Source: Jiangella muralis (GTDB taxonomy: Bacteria > Actinomycetota > Actinomycetes > Jiangellales > Jiangellaceae). From it: a stretch of DNA of 64,000 nt. Position numbers and translations under genes: made by a program. Below, in pieces: positions 34,624 to 43,699 of this stretch. Position 1 is the stretch's first letter, and every line of letters starts with the position of its first letter. The DNA is taken from assembly GCF_001270745.1 (NCBI RefSeq), contig NZ_LFXL01000026.1:62001-126000 (forward strand), written 5' to 3'. Under the pieces are notes generated by a model that had not been told where the DNA came from, did not search any database, and saw nothing but the letters and a program-made list of their open reading frames with translations.

Positions 34624-35700
34624 GTGCTGCAGGACAAGGCGCAGAGCGTCCTCGACGAACTCGTCGACGCTGGAGCCGAAACCGGCTTGCAGCTCGCCGT
34701 GTACCACCACGGCGCCCTCGTCGCCGACGCCGTCGCCGGGATCGCCGACAGCCGGACCGGGCGCGGGGTGACGCCGGACACGCCGTTCTTCAGCTTCTCC
34801 GCCGGCAAGGTCATGACGTCGCTCATCGCGCACCTGCTCGTCGGGACCGGCGCCGTCGACTACGACACACCCGTTGTCGACCTGTGGCCGGAGTTCGGTG
34901 CCCATGGCAAGGCGACGACGACGCTTCGGCACGTGCTCACCCACTCGACCGGGCTGCCGGCGATGCCTCGTGACATCGGTCCCGCCGACCTGACCGACTG
35001 GTCGCGGGTCTGCGCGGCGATCGCCGACGCCGAACCCCGGTGGCGTCCTGGGGCCCGGACCGGGTATCACTCGTTCACCTTCGGCTTCCTCGTCGGCGAG
35101 GTCGCGCGCCGGGCCACCGGCACACCGATGCGGCGACTCCTCCACGAATGGGTCGCCGCGCCCCTGGGCATCGACGGCGACCTGTACTTCGGTGTGCCGC
35201 GAACCGAACTGACCCGGCTGGCGCGACTCGAAGACGCCGCGCCCGTCGTGCCACCCGGCGGCGATACCGTGCTCGCGCCCTGGGAGATGCAACCGGCCGC
35301 AGCGATGGGCAACAGCCACGAGATCCTGCAAGCGGACATCCCCTCGGTCGGCACCTTCACCGCGCGGGGAATCGCCGCGATGCAAGCCGCGCTCCTCGAC
35401 GGCCGGCTCATCGACTCACGCCAGCTCGAGGAGGTGACGGCGGTGGCCTTCGAGGGCATCGACCAGGTCTTCGGCAACCCCGTGCGGCTGGCTCTGGGCT
35501 ATCCGCTCGGCCGCCTCGGCGCGCGGCCGGACGAGTCGCGCACCACGTTCGGCTGGATCGGTGGCGGCGGCAGCTACGTCTATGCCGACACCGCCACCGG
35601 CACCTCGTTCGCCATGACCAAGACCCGTCTCACCCCGCATTTCGCTACCGCACAGCGGCTCGCGGAGCTGACCACAGCCGAACTCGACTCACCTGCTTGA
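34624..35700 (+). CDS. Serine hydrolase of the beta-lactamase/esterase (EstB-like) family
   Basis: The 358-residue cytoplasmic protein has the class C beta-lactamase fold: SAGK (S59xxK62) as the acyl-enzyme motif, LRHVLTHSTGLP, the second motif in GYHSFTFGFLVGE and GWIGGGGSYVY as the KTG-like strand. It has no signal peptide, so it is more likely an esterase than a periplasmic lactamase. GTG at 34624 is the first good start after the preceding stop. Its stop codon overlaps the -35 of the LexA-box promoter that follows. Confidence 0.85.
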   Translation: MLQDKAQSVLDELVDAGAETGLQLAVYHHGALVADAVAGIADSRTGRGVTPDTPFFSFSAGKVMTSLIAHLLVGTGAVDYDTPVVDLWPEFGAHGKATTTLRHVLTHSTGLPAMPRDIGPADLTDWSRVCAAIADAEPRWRPGARTGYHSFTFGFLVGEVARRATGTPMRRLLHEWVAAPLGIDGDLYFGVPRTELTRLARLEDAAPVVPPGGDTVLAPWEMQPAAAMGNSHEILQADIPSVGTFTARGIAAMQAALLDGRLIDSRQLEEVTAVAFEGIDQVFGNPVRLALGYPLGRLGARPDESRTTFGWIGGGGSYVYADTATGTSFAMTKTRLTPHFATAQRLAELTTAELDSPA

Positions 35701-35725
35701 CGCTCGAACACCTGTTCGATAGTGT
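35697..35725 (+). promoter_or_regulatory. LexA (SOS)-box promoter
   Basis: TTGACG (35697-35702), a 17-base spacer and TAGTGT (35720-35725) form a strong promoter. The spacer is filled exactly by TCGAACACCTGTTCGA (35704-35719), a perfect actinobacterial SOS box (TCGAAC-N4-GTTCGA). LexA binding would block the promoter until DNA damage. The predicted transcription start coincides with the ATG at 35732. Confidence 0.85.
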
Positions 35726-35731
35726 CTTCCC

Positions 35732-35815
35732 ATGGTCCTTCCGAACACCACACCGGCGGCCGGCCACGGGCAGCGGCCGAGCCGCCCCTCCAGGCCACCA
35801 CCCGCCCCGGGGTGA
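35732..35815 (+). CDS. Candidate leaderless 27-residue SOS peptide
   Basis: ATG lies seven bases after the -10 of the LexA-box promoter, ideal for a leaderless start. The 27-residue frame begins MVLPNTTPAAGHG and is Pro/Arg-rich thereafter (QRPSRPSRPPPAPG), ending at TGA exactly at the base of a strong hairpin. I recognise no family. It may be a real short peptide, a cargo-free SOS RNA, or the stub of a deleted SOS gene. The promoter is far better supported than the peptide. Confidence 0.4.
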   Translation: MVLPNTTPAAGHGQRPSRPSRPPPAPG

Positions 35816-35871
35816 TCGGCAGGGGCCGTCGCCCGGGCTTCCCCGACCCGCGGGCGGCGGCCCTGCCGATC
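35814..35871 (+). terminator. Long hairpin ending the SOS transcript
   Basis: GATCGGCAGGG (35814-35824) pairs with CCCTGCCGATC (35861-35871). The pairing extends inward through CCGTCGCCCG/CGGGCGGCGG with a bulge and a mismatch, giving about 21 pairs around a roughly 14-base loop. It follows the short ORF directly, so the LexA-controlled transcript would be only about 140 nt. Confidence 0.7.
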
Positions 35872-35882
35872 GCCGGGCAGCG

Positions 35883-35901
35883 TAGAATCCGTCACGTCAT
35901 G
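35883..35901 (+). promoter_or_regulatory. -10 element of the DUF4229 gene
   Basis: TAGAAT (35883-35888) lies ten bases before the ATG at 35899, past the hairpin. The gene can therefore be transcribed separately from the SOS promoter, with a leader of about three bases. Confidence 0.4.
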
Positions 35902-36186
35902 GCCGTTCTCCGATACACGCTGTTGCGCGCGCTGGTGTTCGTCATCATCGCGGCGCTGCTCTGGCTCGTCGGCCTGCGCGGGCTGGTGCTCGTGGCGCTC
36001 GGGCTGGTCCTCTCCGGGCTGGTCAGTTTCTTCGTGCTGCGCAGCAGCCGCGACCAGGTGTCCGTCGCCTGGGACCGGCGCCTGCGCACCATCCGCGAGC
36101 GCACCGCCGCCGAAGACGCATGGGACGACGAGCAGCGCGCTCGCTCCGACGCCGACGCCGACGGCCGCCCGCCGCGCGACGCCTAG
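35899..36186 (+). CDS. DUF4229-family small membrane protein
   Basis: The 95-residue protein has two transmembrane helices (LLRALVFVIIAALLWLVGL and LVLVALGLVLSGLVSFFVL) followed by a charged cytoplasmic tail with DQVSVAWDRRLRTIRERTAAED, matching the actinobacterial DUF4229 family. Function is unknown. ATG at 35899 is chosen; an in-frame upstream GTG would start inside the SOS transcript and translate through the terminator hairpin. Confidence 0.8.
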   Translation: MAVLRYTLLRALVFVIIAALLWLVGLRGLVLVALGLVLSGLVSFFVLRSSRDQVSVAWDRRLRTIRERTAAEDAWDDEQRARSDADADGRPPRDA

Positions 36187-36247
36187 CCCCTCTTCGCCGG
36201 GGCAGTCCGGGCGCGTTTGAACGTGTCCGGGTGGGTACGGGTGCGCC

Positions 36248-36478
36248 ATGACCGACGATCGGCGCACGAAACCCGGGGCCACCCCCGGTGAGGACCCGCG
36301 CGACATCGACAGCGAACGCCTCGGCGACGCCGCGCTCGACGAGATGGACGCCTATGAGGGCGTCGTGCACCAGCAGGCCGCCACCGGCAAGCAGGGTCTC
36401 ACAGCCGACGCAAAGGGCCGTGACCTGCATGAACTCGACGACGCCGTCGACGTTCCCGAGCTTCGGAACGAGAGCTGA
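36248..36478 (+). CDS. Small acidic hydrophilic protein of unknown function
   Basis: The 76-residue protein has no hydrophobic segment and is rich in Asp, Glu, Ala and Arg (for example EDPRDIDSERLGDAALDEMDAYEGVVHQQ). It looks intrinsically disordered with one possible helix. I do not recognise a family. Codon third positions are GC-rich as in its neighbours, which supports coding. Its location among other small proteins gives no functional hint. Confidence 0.55.
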   Translation: MTDDRRTKPGATPGEDPRDIDSERLGDAALDEMDAYEGVVHQQAATGKQGLTADAKGRDLHELDDAVDVPELRNES

Positions 36479-36585
36479 CCGAATATCGAGAAGAAATCTT
36501 GACAGGGCGCGTCATGATCCGGTCGTCCCCCTGTCTTGTGGGTCAGACGGCACCGCGAGGAGCCGTCCTCACACAGGAGGTTCTC

Positions 36586-36759
36586 ATGATGACCGACGAA
36601 TACGAGCGCGCTGCCGAAGACGCCAAGCAGGCCAAGCGGGGCCGGCACCGCGGCGAGAGCCAGTCGCTGCTGCAGGACCTGCGTCAGGCCATCCTGGCGC
36701 GCGTCCCCACTGAGGACCGCGGCTACGCCGGTCCGCGCCGCGCCCGCCGGCACGCCTGA
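36586..36759 (+). CDS. Small basic protein of unknown function (57 residues)
   Basis: ATG follows a strong AGGAGG ribosome site with five-base spacing, the best evidence that this short frame is translated. The product starts MMTDEYERAAEDAKQAKRGRHRG, has a predicted helix in SLLQDLRQAILARV and ends in a basic GPRRARRHA tail. No family is recognised. The tail suggests nucleic-acid or membrane-surface contact, but that is speculation. Confidence 0.65.
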   Translation: MMTDEYERAAEDAKQAKRGRHRGESQSLLQDLRQAILARVPTEDRGYAGPRRARRHA

Positions 36760-36859
36760 AGGTGCGCGCGGGAGCACCCACACCGTCATCCGACCCGCGG
36801 ACGGCCGCAGCCAGCGGTCCCGCCCGACGCCGACCCGGCCTGGCGCGTAGGCGAACCCC

Positions 36860-37735
36860 TCAGCCCACCGCCAGGCCGACGGTCAGCAGGACCGCGAAGG
36901 CCAGCTCCGTCATGCCGGTCCGCTTGAGTACCGGGATGAGGTCCCGGCCCATCGCCCGCCGAACCACCGGCAGGGTGGTCACCACGGCCAGTGGGGCGCA
37001 CAGCAGCGTGAGGGCGCCCCACGGCTGGCCGGTGACGGCCAGCGCCGCCACGATGAGGAACGGCGCCGTCATCAGCAGCACGTAGAGCATGCGGCTGCGC
37101 TGCTCGCCGAGCGTCACCGCCAGCGTCCGCTTGCCGCTCACCGTGTCGGTGCCGATGTCGCGGATGTTGTTGACCAGCAGGAGCGCGCACGCCAGGCAGC
37201 CGATCGCCACCGCCGACACCAGCGACGTCCACGTCAGCCGGTCGGCCTGCACGTACGTGGTGCCGGCGACGGCCACCAGCCCGAAGAACACGAACACCGA
37301 GATCTCGCCGAGCCCGCGGTAGCCGTACGGGTTGCGGCCGCCGGTGTAGTACCAGGCCGCCGCGATGGCGAGCGCGCCGACGGCGAACAGCCACCAGTGC
37401 CCCGACCACGCCACCAGCGCCGCACCGGTGACCCCGGCCGCCACGAAGCTCCACAGCGCCGCCGCCTTCACCGCCGCCGGCCGCGCCGCACCGGACCCGA
37501 CCAGCCGGAACGGCCCGACCCGGTGCTCGTCGGTGCCGCGGATGCCGTCGGAGTAATCGTTCGCGTAGTTGACGCCGATCTGCAGCGCCAGCGCGACCAC
37601 CAGGGCCAGCGCCGCCTTGCCCAGGTGCGCGGCGTCGGCGGCCGCCGCTGCCCCCGTCCCCACCAGCACCGGAGCGATGGCGGCCGGCAGGGTCCGCGGC
37701 CGGGCGCCCTCGACCCACTGCCCGAGCGTCGCCAT
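36860..37735 (-). CDS. menA: 1,4-dihydroxy-2-naphthoate polyprenyltransferase
   Basis: The 291-residue UbiA-superfamily membrane enzyme attaches the isoprenoid tail to dihydroxynaphthoate in menaquinone synthesis. The first prenyl-diphosphate motif is NYANDYSDGIRGTDEHR and the second is NNIRDIGTDTVSGKRTLAV, within eight to nine helices. WYYTGGRNPYGYRGLGEISVFVFFG is typical of MenA. ATG at 37735 overlaps the menE stop (TGATG), showing a menE-menA operon. Confidence 0.94.
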   Translation of the reverse strand: MATLGQWVEGARPRTLPAAIAPVLVGTGAAAAADAAHLGKAALALVVALALQIGVNYANDYSDGIRGTDEHRVGPFRLVGSGAARPAAVKAAALWSFVAAGVTGAALVAWSGHWWLFAVGALAIAAAWYYTGGRNPYGYRGLGEISVFVFFGLVAVAGTTYVQADRLTWTSLVSAVAIGCLACALLLVNNIRDIGTDTVSGKRTLAVTLGEQRSRMLYVLLMTAPFLIVAALAVTGQPWGALTLLCAPLAVVTTLPVVRRAMGRDLIPVLKRTGMTELAFAVLLTVGLAVG

Positions 37736-38919
37736 CAGGCGTCCGCCAGTCCCAGCCGGGCCGCGAGCGCGCGGCGGTCGGTCTTCCCGCCCGGCAGGGT
37801 GGGCAGCGCTTCGAGCACGTGCAGCTCCTTGGGTGCGTAGGCGACGGGGTGTCGCTCGCGGACATGGGCGCGGACGGAGTCCAGCGACGGCGGGCGGGCG
37901 GCGTCGGCCGGCACGACGGCGACGACGACCCGCTCGCCCCACTCGGCGTCGGGGACGGCGACGCTGAGCGCCTCGGCGACGTCCGGATGCGACGCGACGG
38001 CGAGGTCGACGGCGCCCAGCGGGACGTTCTCGCCGCCGGACACCGCGACGTCGTCGGCCCTTCCTCGCACGGTGAGTCGTCCGTCGTCGTCGATTTCGCC
38101 CAGGTCGGACGTGGTGAAGGCGCCGCCGGTGAACGCGTCGGCGAGGTCCGGCCGCAGGCGGTAGCCGTGCGCCAGCATCGGGCCGGCCAGCCGGATCCGT
38201 CCATCGGCGGCCAGCTCGACCCGCACGCCGTCCAGCGCGACGCCGTCGTAGACGCAGCCGCCGCAGGTCTCCGTCATGCCGTACGTGGTGACGACCTCGA
38301 CGCCGGCCTTGCGGGCGCGATCGAGCAGCGCACCGTCGGCGGCGGCGCCGCCGACCAGCACACCGTGGTAGCCCGTCAGCGCGGCCAGCGGCGCCCCGCC
38401 GGCGTCGAGCAGCTGGCTGAGCTGCCGCGGCACCAGCGCGGTGTACCGGCGTCCGCCGCCGGCGAAGATCTGGACGCTCGCGGCGGCGAACAGTTCGGGG
38501 TCGAAGCCGCCGCTGAGGTCGGTCGCGACCGGCTCCGTCCCCGCGACGACCGACCGGGCCAGGACCATCAGCCCGGCGATGTGGGTGGCGGGCAGCGCGA
38601 GCAGCCAGCGGCCGGGCCCGCCGAGCCGCTCCAGCGTCGCCTCGGCGGACGCCCGGACGGCGGCGGCGCTCAGCAGCGCCCCCTTCGGCCGCCCCGTCGA
38701 CCCCGACGTCGGCACGATGAACGCGACATCCGGCTCCAGCGCGCGGTGCGGCGCGAACTCCGCGATCAGCTCGTTGCGCACCGCCGCAGGCGCCGACGGC
38801 AGCGGCAGCAGTGCGTCGCCCCCGGCCAGCGCCCCCGCGACGGCGGGCAGCAGCCGCGGCACCACGGCGGGCCGTAGCGGCACCTCGACGGTGATGAGGG
38901 AACGGTTGGGCGTCTGCAT
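37735..38919 (-). CDS. menE: o-Succinylbenzoate-CoA ligase
   Basis: The 394-residue adenylate-forming enzyme activates o-succinylbenzoate. It shows the P-loop TSGSTGRPKGALLS, the A5 motif TTYGMTETCGGCVYDG, SDLGEIDDDGRLTVRGRADDVAVSGGENV and the C-terminal catalytic Lys in LPGGKTDRR. It is shorter than most acyl-CoA ligases because of a reduced N-terminal region, as in actinobacterial MenE. It leads the menE-menA operon. Confidence 0.93.
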   Translation of the reverse strand: MQTPNRSLITVEVPLRPAVVPRLLPAVAGALAGGDALLPLPSAPAAVRNELIAEFAPHRALEPDVAFIVPTSGSTGRPKGALLSAAAVRASAEATLERLGGPGRWLLALPATHIAGLMVLARSVVAGTEPVATDLSGGFDPELFAAASVQIFAGGGRRYTALVPRQLSQLLDAGGAPLAALTGYHGVLVGGAAADGALLDRARKAGVEVVTTYGMTETCGGCVYDGVALDGVRVELAADGRIRLAGPMLAHGYRLRPDLADAFTGGAFTTSDLGEIDDDGRLTVRGRADDVAVSGGENVPLGAVDLAVASHPDVAEALSVAVPDAEWGERVVVAVVPADAARPPSLDSVRAHVRERHPVAYAPKELHVLEALPTLPGGKTDRRALAARLGLADA

Positions 38920-39003
38920 CGCCCCACCACCCTAGATCCCCGACGCCGTCGACCGGTGACGGCCTGAGGACTGGCGGACCGGACCGCGTGGAACACTCGG
39001 CGG

Positions 39004-39285
39004 ATGGCGAGAGTCCTCCTCGATACGACTATCCGTACCGACTACGGGCAGTTCGATCTCCTCTGGTCCGACGACGTCGGGTTCGACGGAGACTTCGACC
39101 GGGTGTTCGCTCAGGCGAACGGACTCGCGGGCGCCGCTTCGCCCGGCGGTCTGTACCTGCACCTCGCCCGCCGGTCGGGTGGCTCGCCTGTGCGCATCGT
39201 GGCGCACGAGAGCGCCCCGCCGGTCGCCACCGACGAGTGGGAGGACGTCGTCGAGGTGTCCGTCGCCGTGCCGTCGGGTTCGCCG
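39004..39285 (+). pseudogene. Hypothetical protein fragment, 3' end lost
   Basis: ATG at 39004 opens a frame whose first ~92 residues look like a genuine protein (RVLLDTTIRTDYGQFDLLWSDDVGFDGDFDRVF and RIVAHESAPP...DEWEDVVEVSVAVPSG). After about 39285 the composition changes and the frame runs into the antisense of the converging gene as RRFQSQSAGSRW. I infer that the C-terminal part was deleted at this junction. The family is not named; about half the expected length remains. Confidence 0.5.
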
Positions 39286-39719
39286 CCCTGCTCCGCGCTG
39301 AGACGGTTCCAGTCCCAGTCGGCCGGGAGCAGATGGTCCGTGGACACTGTCTTGCCGGTCATGCATTCGCGCTGCAGCACTGCGTAGAAGTCGCGCTGAG
39401 GGCTGTCGTTCTGCCGACGGCCTGCTGTGCCGATCCACCATGCGCCCCTGCTGCGTGGAATCCACTCGGGGAGTTCATCGCCGCGGAGTTCGGTGACGAC
39501 CGCACGGCGGTCTGCCGTCTTCACCTTGAACCACACGCGATCCGTCAGCGAGACAACCCGCTCGACGCCGCCGGCCTCGCGTTGCTCAGGTACCGCCTGG
39601 GCGCTCACGATGACCGGTTCGTCGACCTCACTCAGCGACGCGCCAAGATCCGGCAGGTCGACGTCGAGGTCGCCGAGACAGCGCTTGGTGGGGCGCACAG
39701 CGATGGGGTCCGGGGCCAT
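39285..39719 (-). pseudogene. Hypothetical protein fragment converging on the preceding fragment
   Basis: From ATG at 39719, about 143 residues read as normal protein (RVWFKVKTADRRAVVTEL, WWIGTAGRRQNDSPQRDFYAVL, STDHLLPADWDWNRLSAEQ). The frame then passes into antisense of the other gene (GGEPDGTATDTSTTSS) with low-complexity Ser/Thr. TAGATT seven to twelve bases upstream suggests a leaderless start. The gene follows the RHH-type gene by 50 bases on the same strand. I read it as 3'-truncated; the family is unknown to me. Confidence 0.5.
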
Positions 39720-39769
39720 GCGCCGAATCTAGCGGCCGGATCCGACAGAACGGTTCAGACTGACAGTAG

Positions 39770-40030
39770 CTACGTCGGCAGGCCACCGAGGTCGTCGAGC
39801 TCCTCGGCACTCAAGCCGGTCATCATCGAAACGGCGGCAGCGTCGGTGCCGTTGAGCTGACCGAGCGCAGCCTTGATGCCCGCATTGATCTCATCGCGGT
39901 GGGCGTCGATGTACTCGCGTACGGCAGCATCGACGATGTCCTTCTTCGAGCGCGACATGAAGTGAGCTGCGTGGGACACGAGCTCATCGGTCGCGGCGTC
40001 GACCTTGATCGGTGCAGTTGCGGTAGCCAT
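39770..40030 (-). CDS. RHH-type antitoxin-like DNA-binding protein
   Basis: The 86-residue protein starts at ATG 40030 after AAGGAG. KVDAATDELVSHAAHFMSRSKKDIVDAAVREYIDAHRDEINAGI fits a ribbon-helix-helix core (beta strand then two helices) of the kind found in type II antitoxins. A C-terminal helix and LSAEELDDLGGLP tail could bind a partner. The adjacent downstream gene is a fragment, so no intact toxin is apparent. Function as an antitoxin is inferred. Confidence 0.65.
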   Translation of the reverse strand: MATATAPIKVDAATDELVSHAAHFMSRSKKDIVDAAVREYIDAHRDEINAGIKAALGQLNGTDAAAVSMMTGLSAEELDDLGGLPT

Positions 40031-40147
40031 GACGGGTTGCTCCTTCAGGTCAGTGTTGACTCGACCTCGGGTACCAAAGTACCACCCACCACCGAAGCTG
40101 CTCAATGCACTGACAGCCGAGCCGCTGAACTGCGATACGTCGACAAC

Positions 40148-41068
<921 letters not shown>

Positions 41069-41212
41069 GCTAGCCGGTGCTTGTGTCCGGGCGCTGCGGG
41101 CCGTCGTGATCCCCTCAGGATGAGGGAACGAACGGGCCGATTCGGTCGTCTCACGGGTGTGGGAGGACCGGGTCGGGGCCGACATGCGTCGGTGATCATG
41201 GAAAATAGAGGC

Positions 41213-42361
41213 ATGAAGTACCGCGTGCTCGCCGTCACCGGCGTCCTGGCCCTCGTCGTTGCGGCGGTGTTCGCCATCCTCGGAGCCACGAATGACGACG
41301 ACACGGTGGCTGGTGGTGGCTCCGAGGCGACCATCGTCCAGGCGGCCGCGTCGCCGGCGCCCGAGCAGGTGGCGGGCGCCATCGCCGCCGAGCCGCCGGC
41401 CGTGGCCGACGATCTCCCACTGGTCCTGACCGCCCCCGCCGAGGCACGGCCCGGCGCGTCGGTGACGTTCGGCGCCAGCTGGATCACGCCATCCGGCGAG
41501 GCCGTCAGCGGCGAGGTCGACCTCCAGCGCATCGAGGGCAACTCCTGGGTCACCGTCACCACCGTCCCGGTCGAGAACGGTGTCGGCGAGGTCGAGGTGC
41601 AGGTGCAGGCGTCGGGCATCTACCGGCTCGCGTACGGCGGCGGCCCCGAGGTCGAGGAGGTCGCGTCGCACGAGGTCGTCATCATGGCCGGCTCGCCGCT
41701 GGTGTCGCGCATCACCGCCACCGCCGAGAAGTCCGAGGACGGCGTGGGCGTCACCGCCGCGTGGACCACCGACGGCGGCGTCCCCATCCTCGGCGAGATC
41801 GGGCTCGAGCAGCAGGCCGACGGTGCCGAGTGGGCGCCGGTGTCCGCCGTCACCACGACGGCCGAGGGCACCGCCGTCGCCGAGGCCACCGCCGAGCACA
41901 CCACCCGGTTCCGGTTCAGCTACGCCGGCGGCAGCCGGTTCGGCGCCGTCGTCAGCGAAGAGGCGCTCGCGCTCGGCGACGACGTCCGCACCATCCCGGT
42001 CGAGACCTGCGACGACGACGTCGACATCGACAACCTCGGCAACGGCGTGGGCTGCCACTACACGCCGGTCGAGTCGGGCACGTTCGTCGTCGCCCACGAC
42101 TACCTCGGCAACTCGTGGTGGAACTCCATCCCCGAGGGCACGGTCGTCCAGCTCGAGGGCGAGTTCACCGGGCTGTACGAGGTGGTCGACCGGGTCATCG
42201 CCCAGGGCCGCGGCTCGGCGCTCGGTTCGGCGTCGAACTGGACCTGCGGCGACGACTGCGACATCGTCCTGCAGACCTGCCAGGGCAGCAACACCGGCTT
42301 CACCTGGCTGCGCAAGCTGCCCGAGGGCGAGACGCCACCGGCCGGCCAGCCGCAGACCTGA
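41213..42361 (+). CDS. Membrane-anchored protein with C-terminal sortase-like domain
   Basis: The 382-residue protein has an N-terminal transmembrane/signal helix (about 4-24). An Ala/Pro-rich linker follows, then two Ig-like beta segments (about 70-155 and 160-260; PAEARPGASVTFGASWITP... and SRITATAEKSEDGVGVTAAWTT). The C-terminal domain reads FVVAHDYLGNSWWNSIPEGTVVQLEG...LYEVVDRVIAQG...IVLQTCQG...WLRKL. His295, Cys356 and Arg367 are spaced 61 and 11, close to the sortase His-Cys-Arg spacing, and LQTC resembles the sortase TLxTC. Sortase identity is inferred from pattern only. Confidence 0.6.
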   Translation: MKYRVLAVTGVLALVVAAVFAILGATNDDDTVAGGGSEATIVQAAASPAPEQVAGAIAAEPPAVADDLPLVLTAPAEARPGASVTFGASWITPSGEAVSGEVDLQRIEGNSWVTVTTVPVENGVGEVEVQVQASGIYRLAYGGGPEVEEVASHEVVIMAGSPLVSRITATAEKSEDGVGVTAAWTTDGGVPILGEIGLEQQADGAEWAPVSAVTTTAEGTAVAEATAEHTTRFRFSYAGGSRFGAVVSEEALALGDDVRTIPVETCDDDVDIDNLGNGVGCHYTPVESGTFVVAHDYLGNSWWNSIPEGTVVQLEGEFTGLYEVVDRVIAQGRGSALGSASNWTCGDDCDIVLQTCQGSNTGFTWLRKLPEGETPPAGQPQT

Positions 42362-42366
42362 CGGCC

Positions 42367-43662
42367 CTAGCTCGCGCGCGAGAGCCGGGCCGCCTCGTCG
42401 ATCGAGGCCAGCCGGCGCACCGGCGAGAACGCCACCCACAGCGTCGCCAGCACCATGCCGCAGGCGCCGGCCACCATCGCCGTCCGCCCGTCGGTGAGCC
42501 CGGCCAGCAGCCCGCCGAGCGACGCGCCGACCGGGATCGCGCCCCACGAGATCAGCCGGTACGCCGCATTGACCCGGCCGCGCAGCTCGTCGGGCAGCGC
42601 CGCCTGGCGCAGCGTCACCGCGTGCACGTTGGCGATCCCGATGCCGACGCCCATCACCACGAACACCGAGCAGAACAGGGTCATCGTCCCGGCGGCGTCC
42701 GTGCCGGCGAGAGCGACCAGCACCGGTGCGGTGTTGCCGAGGGCCAGCGTGATCAGCAGCACCCGGCCGTAGCCGAACCGTCCGGTCACCCGCGAGCCGA
42801 ACCAGGCGCCGAGGAACGAGCCGACGCCGCCGGCGGTGAACACGATGCCGAGTTGCACCGGGCTGAGCCCGACCTCGCGCACCGTGAACAGCATCAGCCC
42901 GAGGAGGAACACCTCGTTGAACAGGTTGAACGTGGTCGCCTCGCCGAGCAGCGCCCGGACGAACCGGTTGCGCAGCGCCTCGCGCAGCCCGGCGGTCACC
43001 TCCGCCCACGACGGCCGGGTGGACGCCGCCGGGCGGGCCGTCTCGACGACGGCGATGCCGCGCAGGCTGAGCGCCGACGCCAGATACGCGACGGCGTTGA
43101 CCAGCATCGCCACCGGGGCGGAGGCCGCCTGGACGAGCAGGCCGCCGAAGCCGCGGGCGCCGATCTCGTTCGCCGAGTGCGCCGCCGCCAGCTTCCCGTT
43201 CGCGTCGACCAGCTGGTGCGCCGTCACGACCTCGGGCACGAACGCGAAGTCCGCGACCTGGTACAGCACCGTCAGGACGCCGGCCAGGAACATCACGACG
43301 TATAGCAGCTCGATCTCCGCCAGCCCGGCCCACACCGCGATCGGGATGACCAGGATCAGCGCGAACCGTCCGACGTCGGCGCCGATCATCAGCGGCAGCC
43401 GTCGCCGCCGGTCGACCAGCATCCCGAGCGGCAGCGTGGCCAGCAGGAACGGCAGGAACTGGGCGGTCCGCAGGGCACCCAGCTCGCCCGGCGTGGCGGC
43501 CAGCACAGCGATCGCCAGCAGCGGCACGGCCAGCTCGGCGACCTCGGACCCGAACGTCGACACCGCCGAGCCGGTCCAGAGCCGGCGAAAGTCGCGGTTG
43601 TCCCAGGCTCGCGTGCTGGCTGGAGCCGATTCGTGTCGAGGAGGCGCCTTCGCGTCGGTCAT
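42367..43662 (-). CDS. MFS transporter (efflux type)
   Basis: The 431-residue protein has about 12 helices. It shows the MFS motif between helices 2 and 3 as LPLGMLVDRRRRLPLMIGADVGR and a repeat of it as GAWFGSRVTGRFGYGRVLLI, characteristic of the enterobactin/macrolide exporter-like group (MFS_3). It is divergent from a CGNR regulator gene, with a perfect palindrome between them, suggesting local control. Substrate unknown; it converges on the secreted protein gene with five bases between stops. Confidence 0.88.
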   Translation of the reverse strand: MTDAKAPPRHESAPASTRAWDNRDFRRLWTGSAVSTFGSEVAELAVPLLAIAVLAATPGELGALRTAQFLPFLLATLPLGMLVDRRRRLPLMIGADVGRFALILVIPIAVWAGLAEIELLYVVMFLAGVLTVLYQVADFAFVPEVVTAHQLVDANGKLAAAHSANEIGARGFGGLLVQAASAPVAMLVNAVAYLASALSLRGIAVVETARPAASTRPSWAEVTAGLREALRNRFVRALLGEATTFNLFNEVFLLGLMLFTVREVGLSPVQLGIVFTAGGVGSFLGAWFGSRVTGRFGYGRVLLITLALGNTAPVLVALAGTDAAGTMTLFCSVFVVMGVGIGIANVHAVTLRQAALPDELRGRVNAAYRLISWGAIPVGASLGGLLAGLTDGRTAMVAGACGMVLATLWVAFSPVRRLASIDEAARLSRAS

Positions 43663-43699
43663 GGCGTCACTGTCTCGGGGTCCGGCACCGGTCCCAACC

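Noticed and set aside
36499-36504. TTGACA as a -35 element for the 57-residue ORF
   Set aside because: The hexamer is perfect but no acceptable -10 lies 16-18 bases downstream, so I do not call a promoter.
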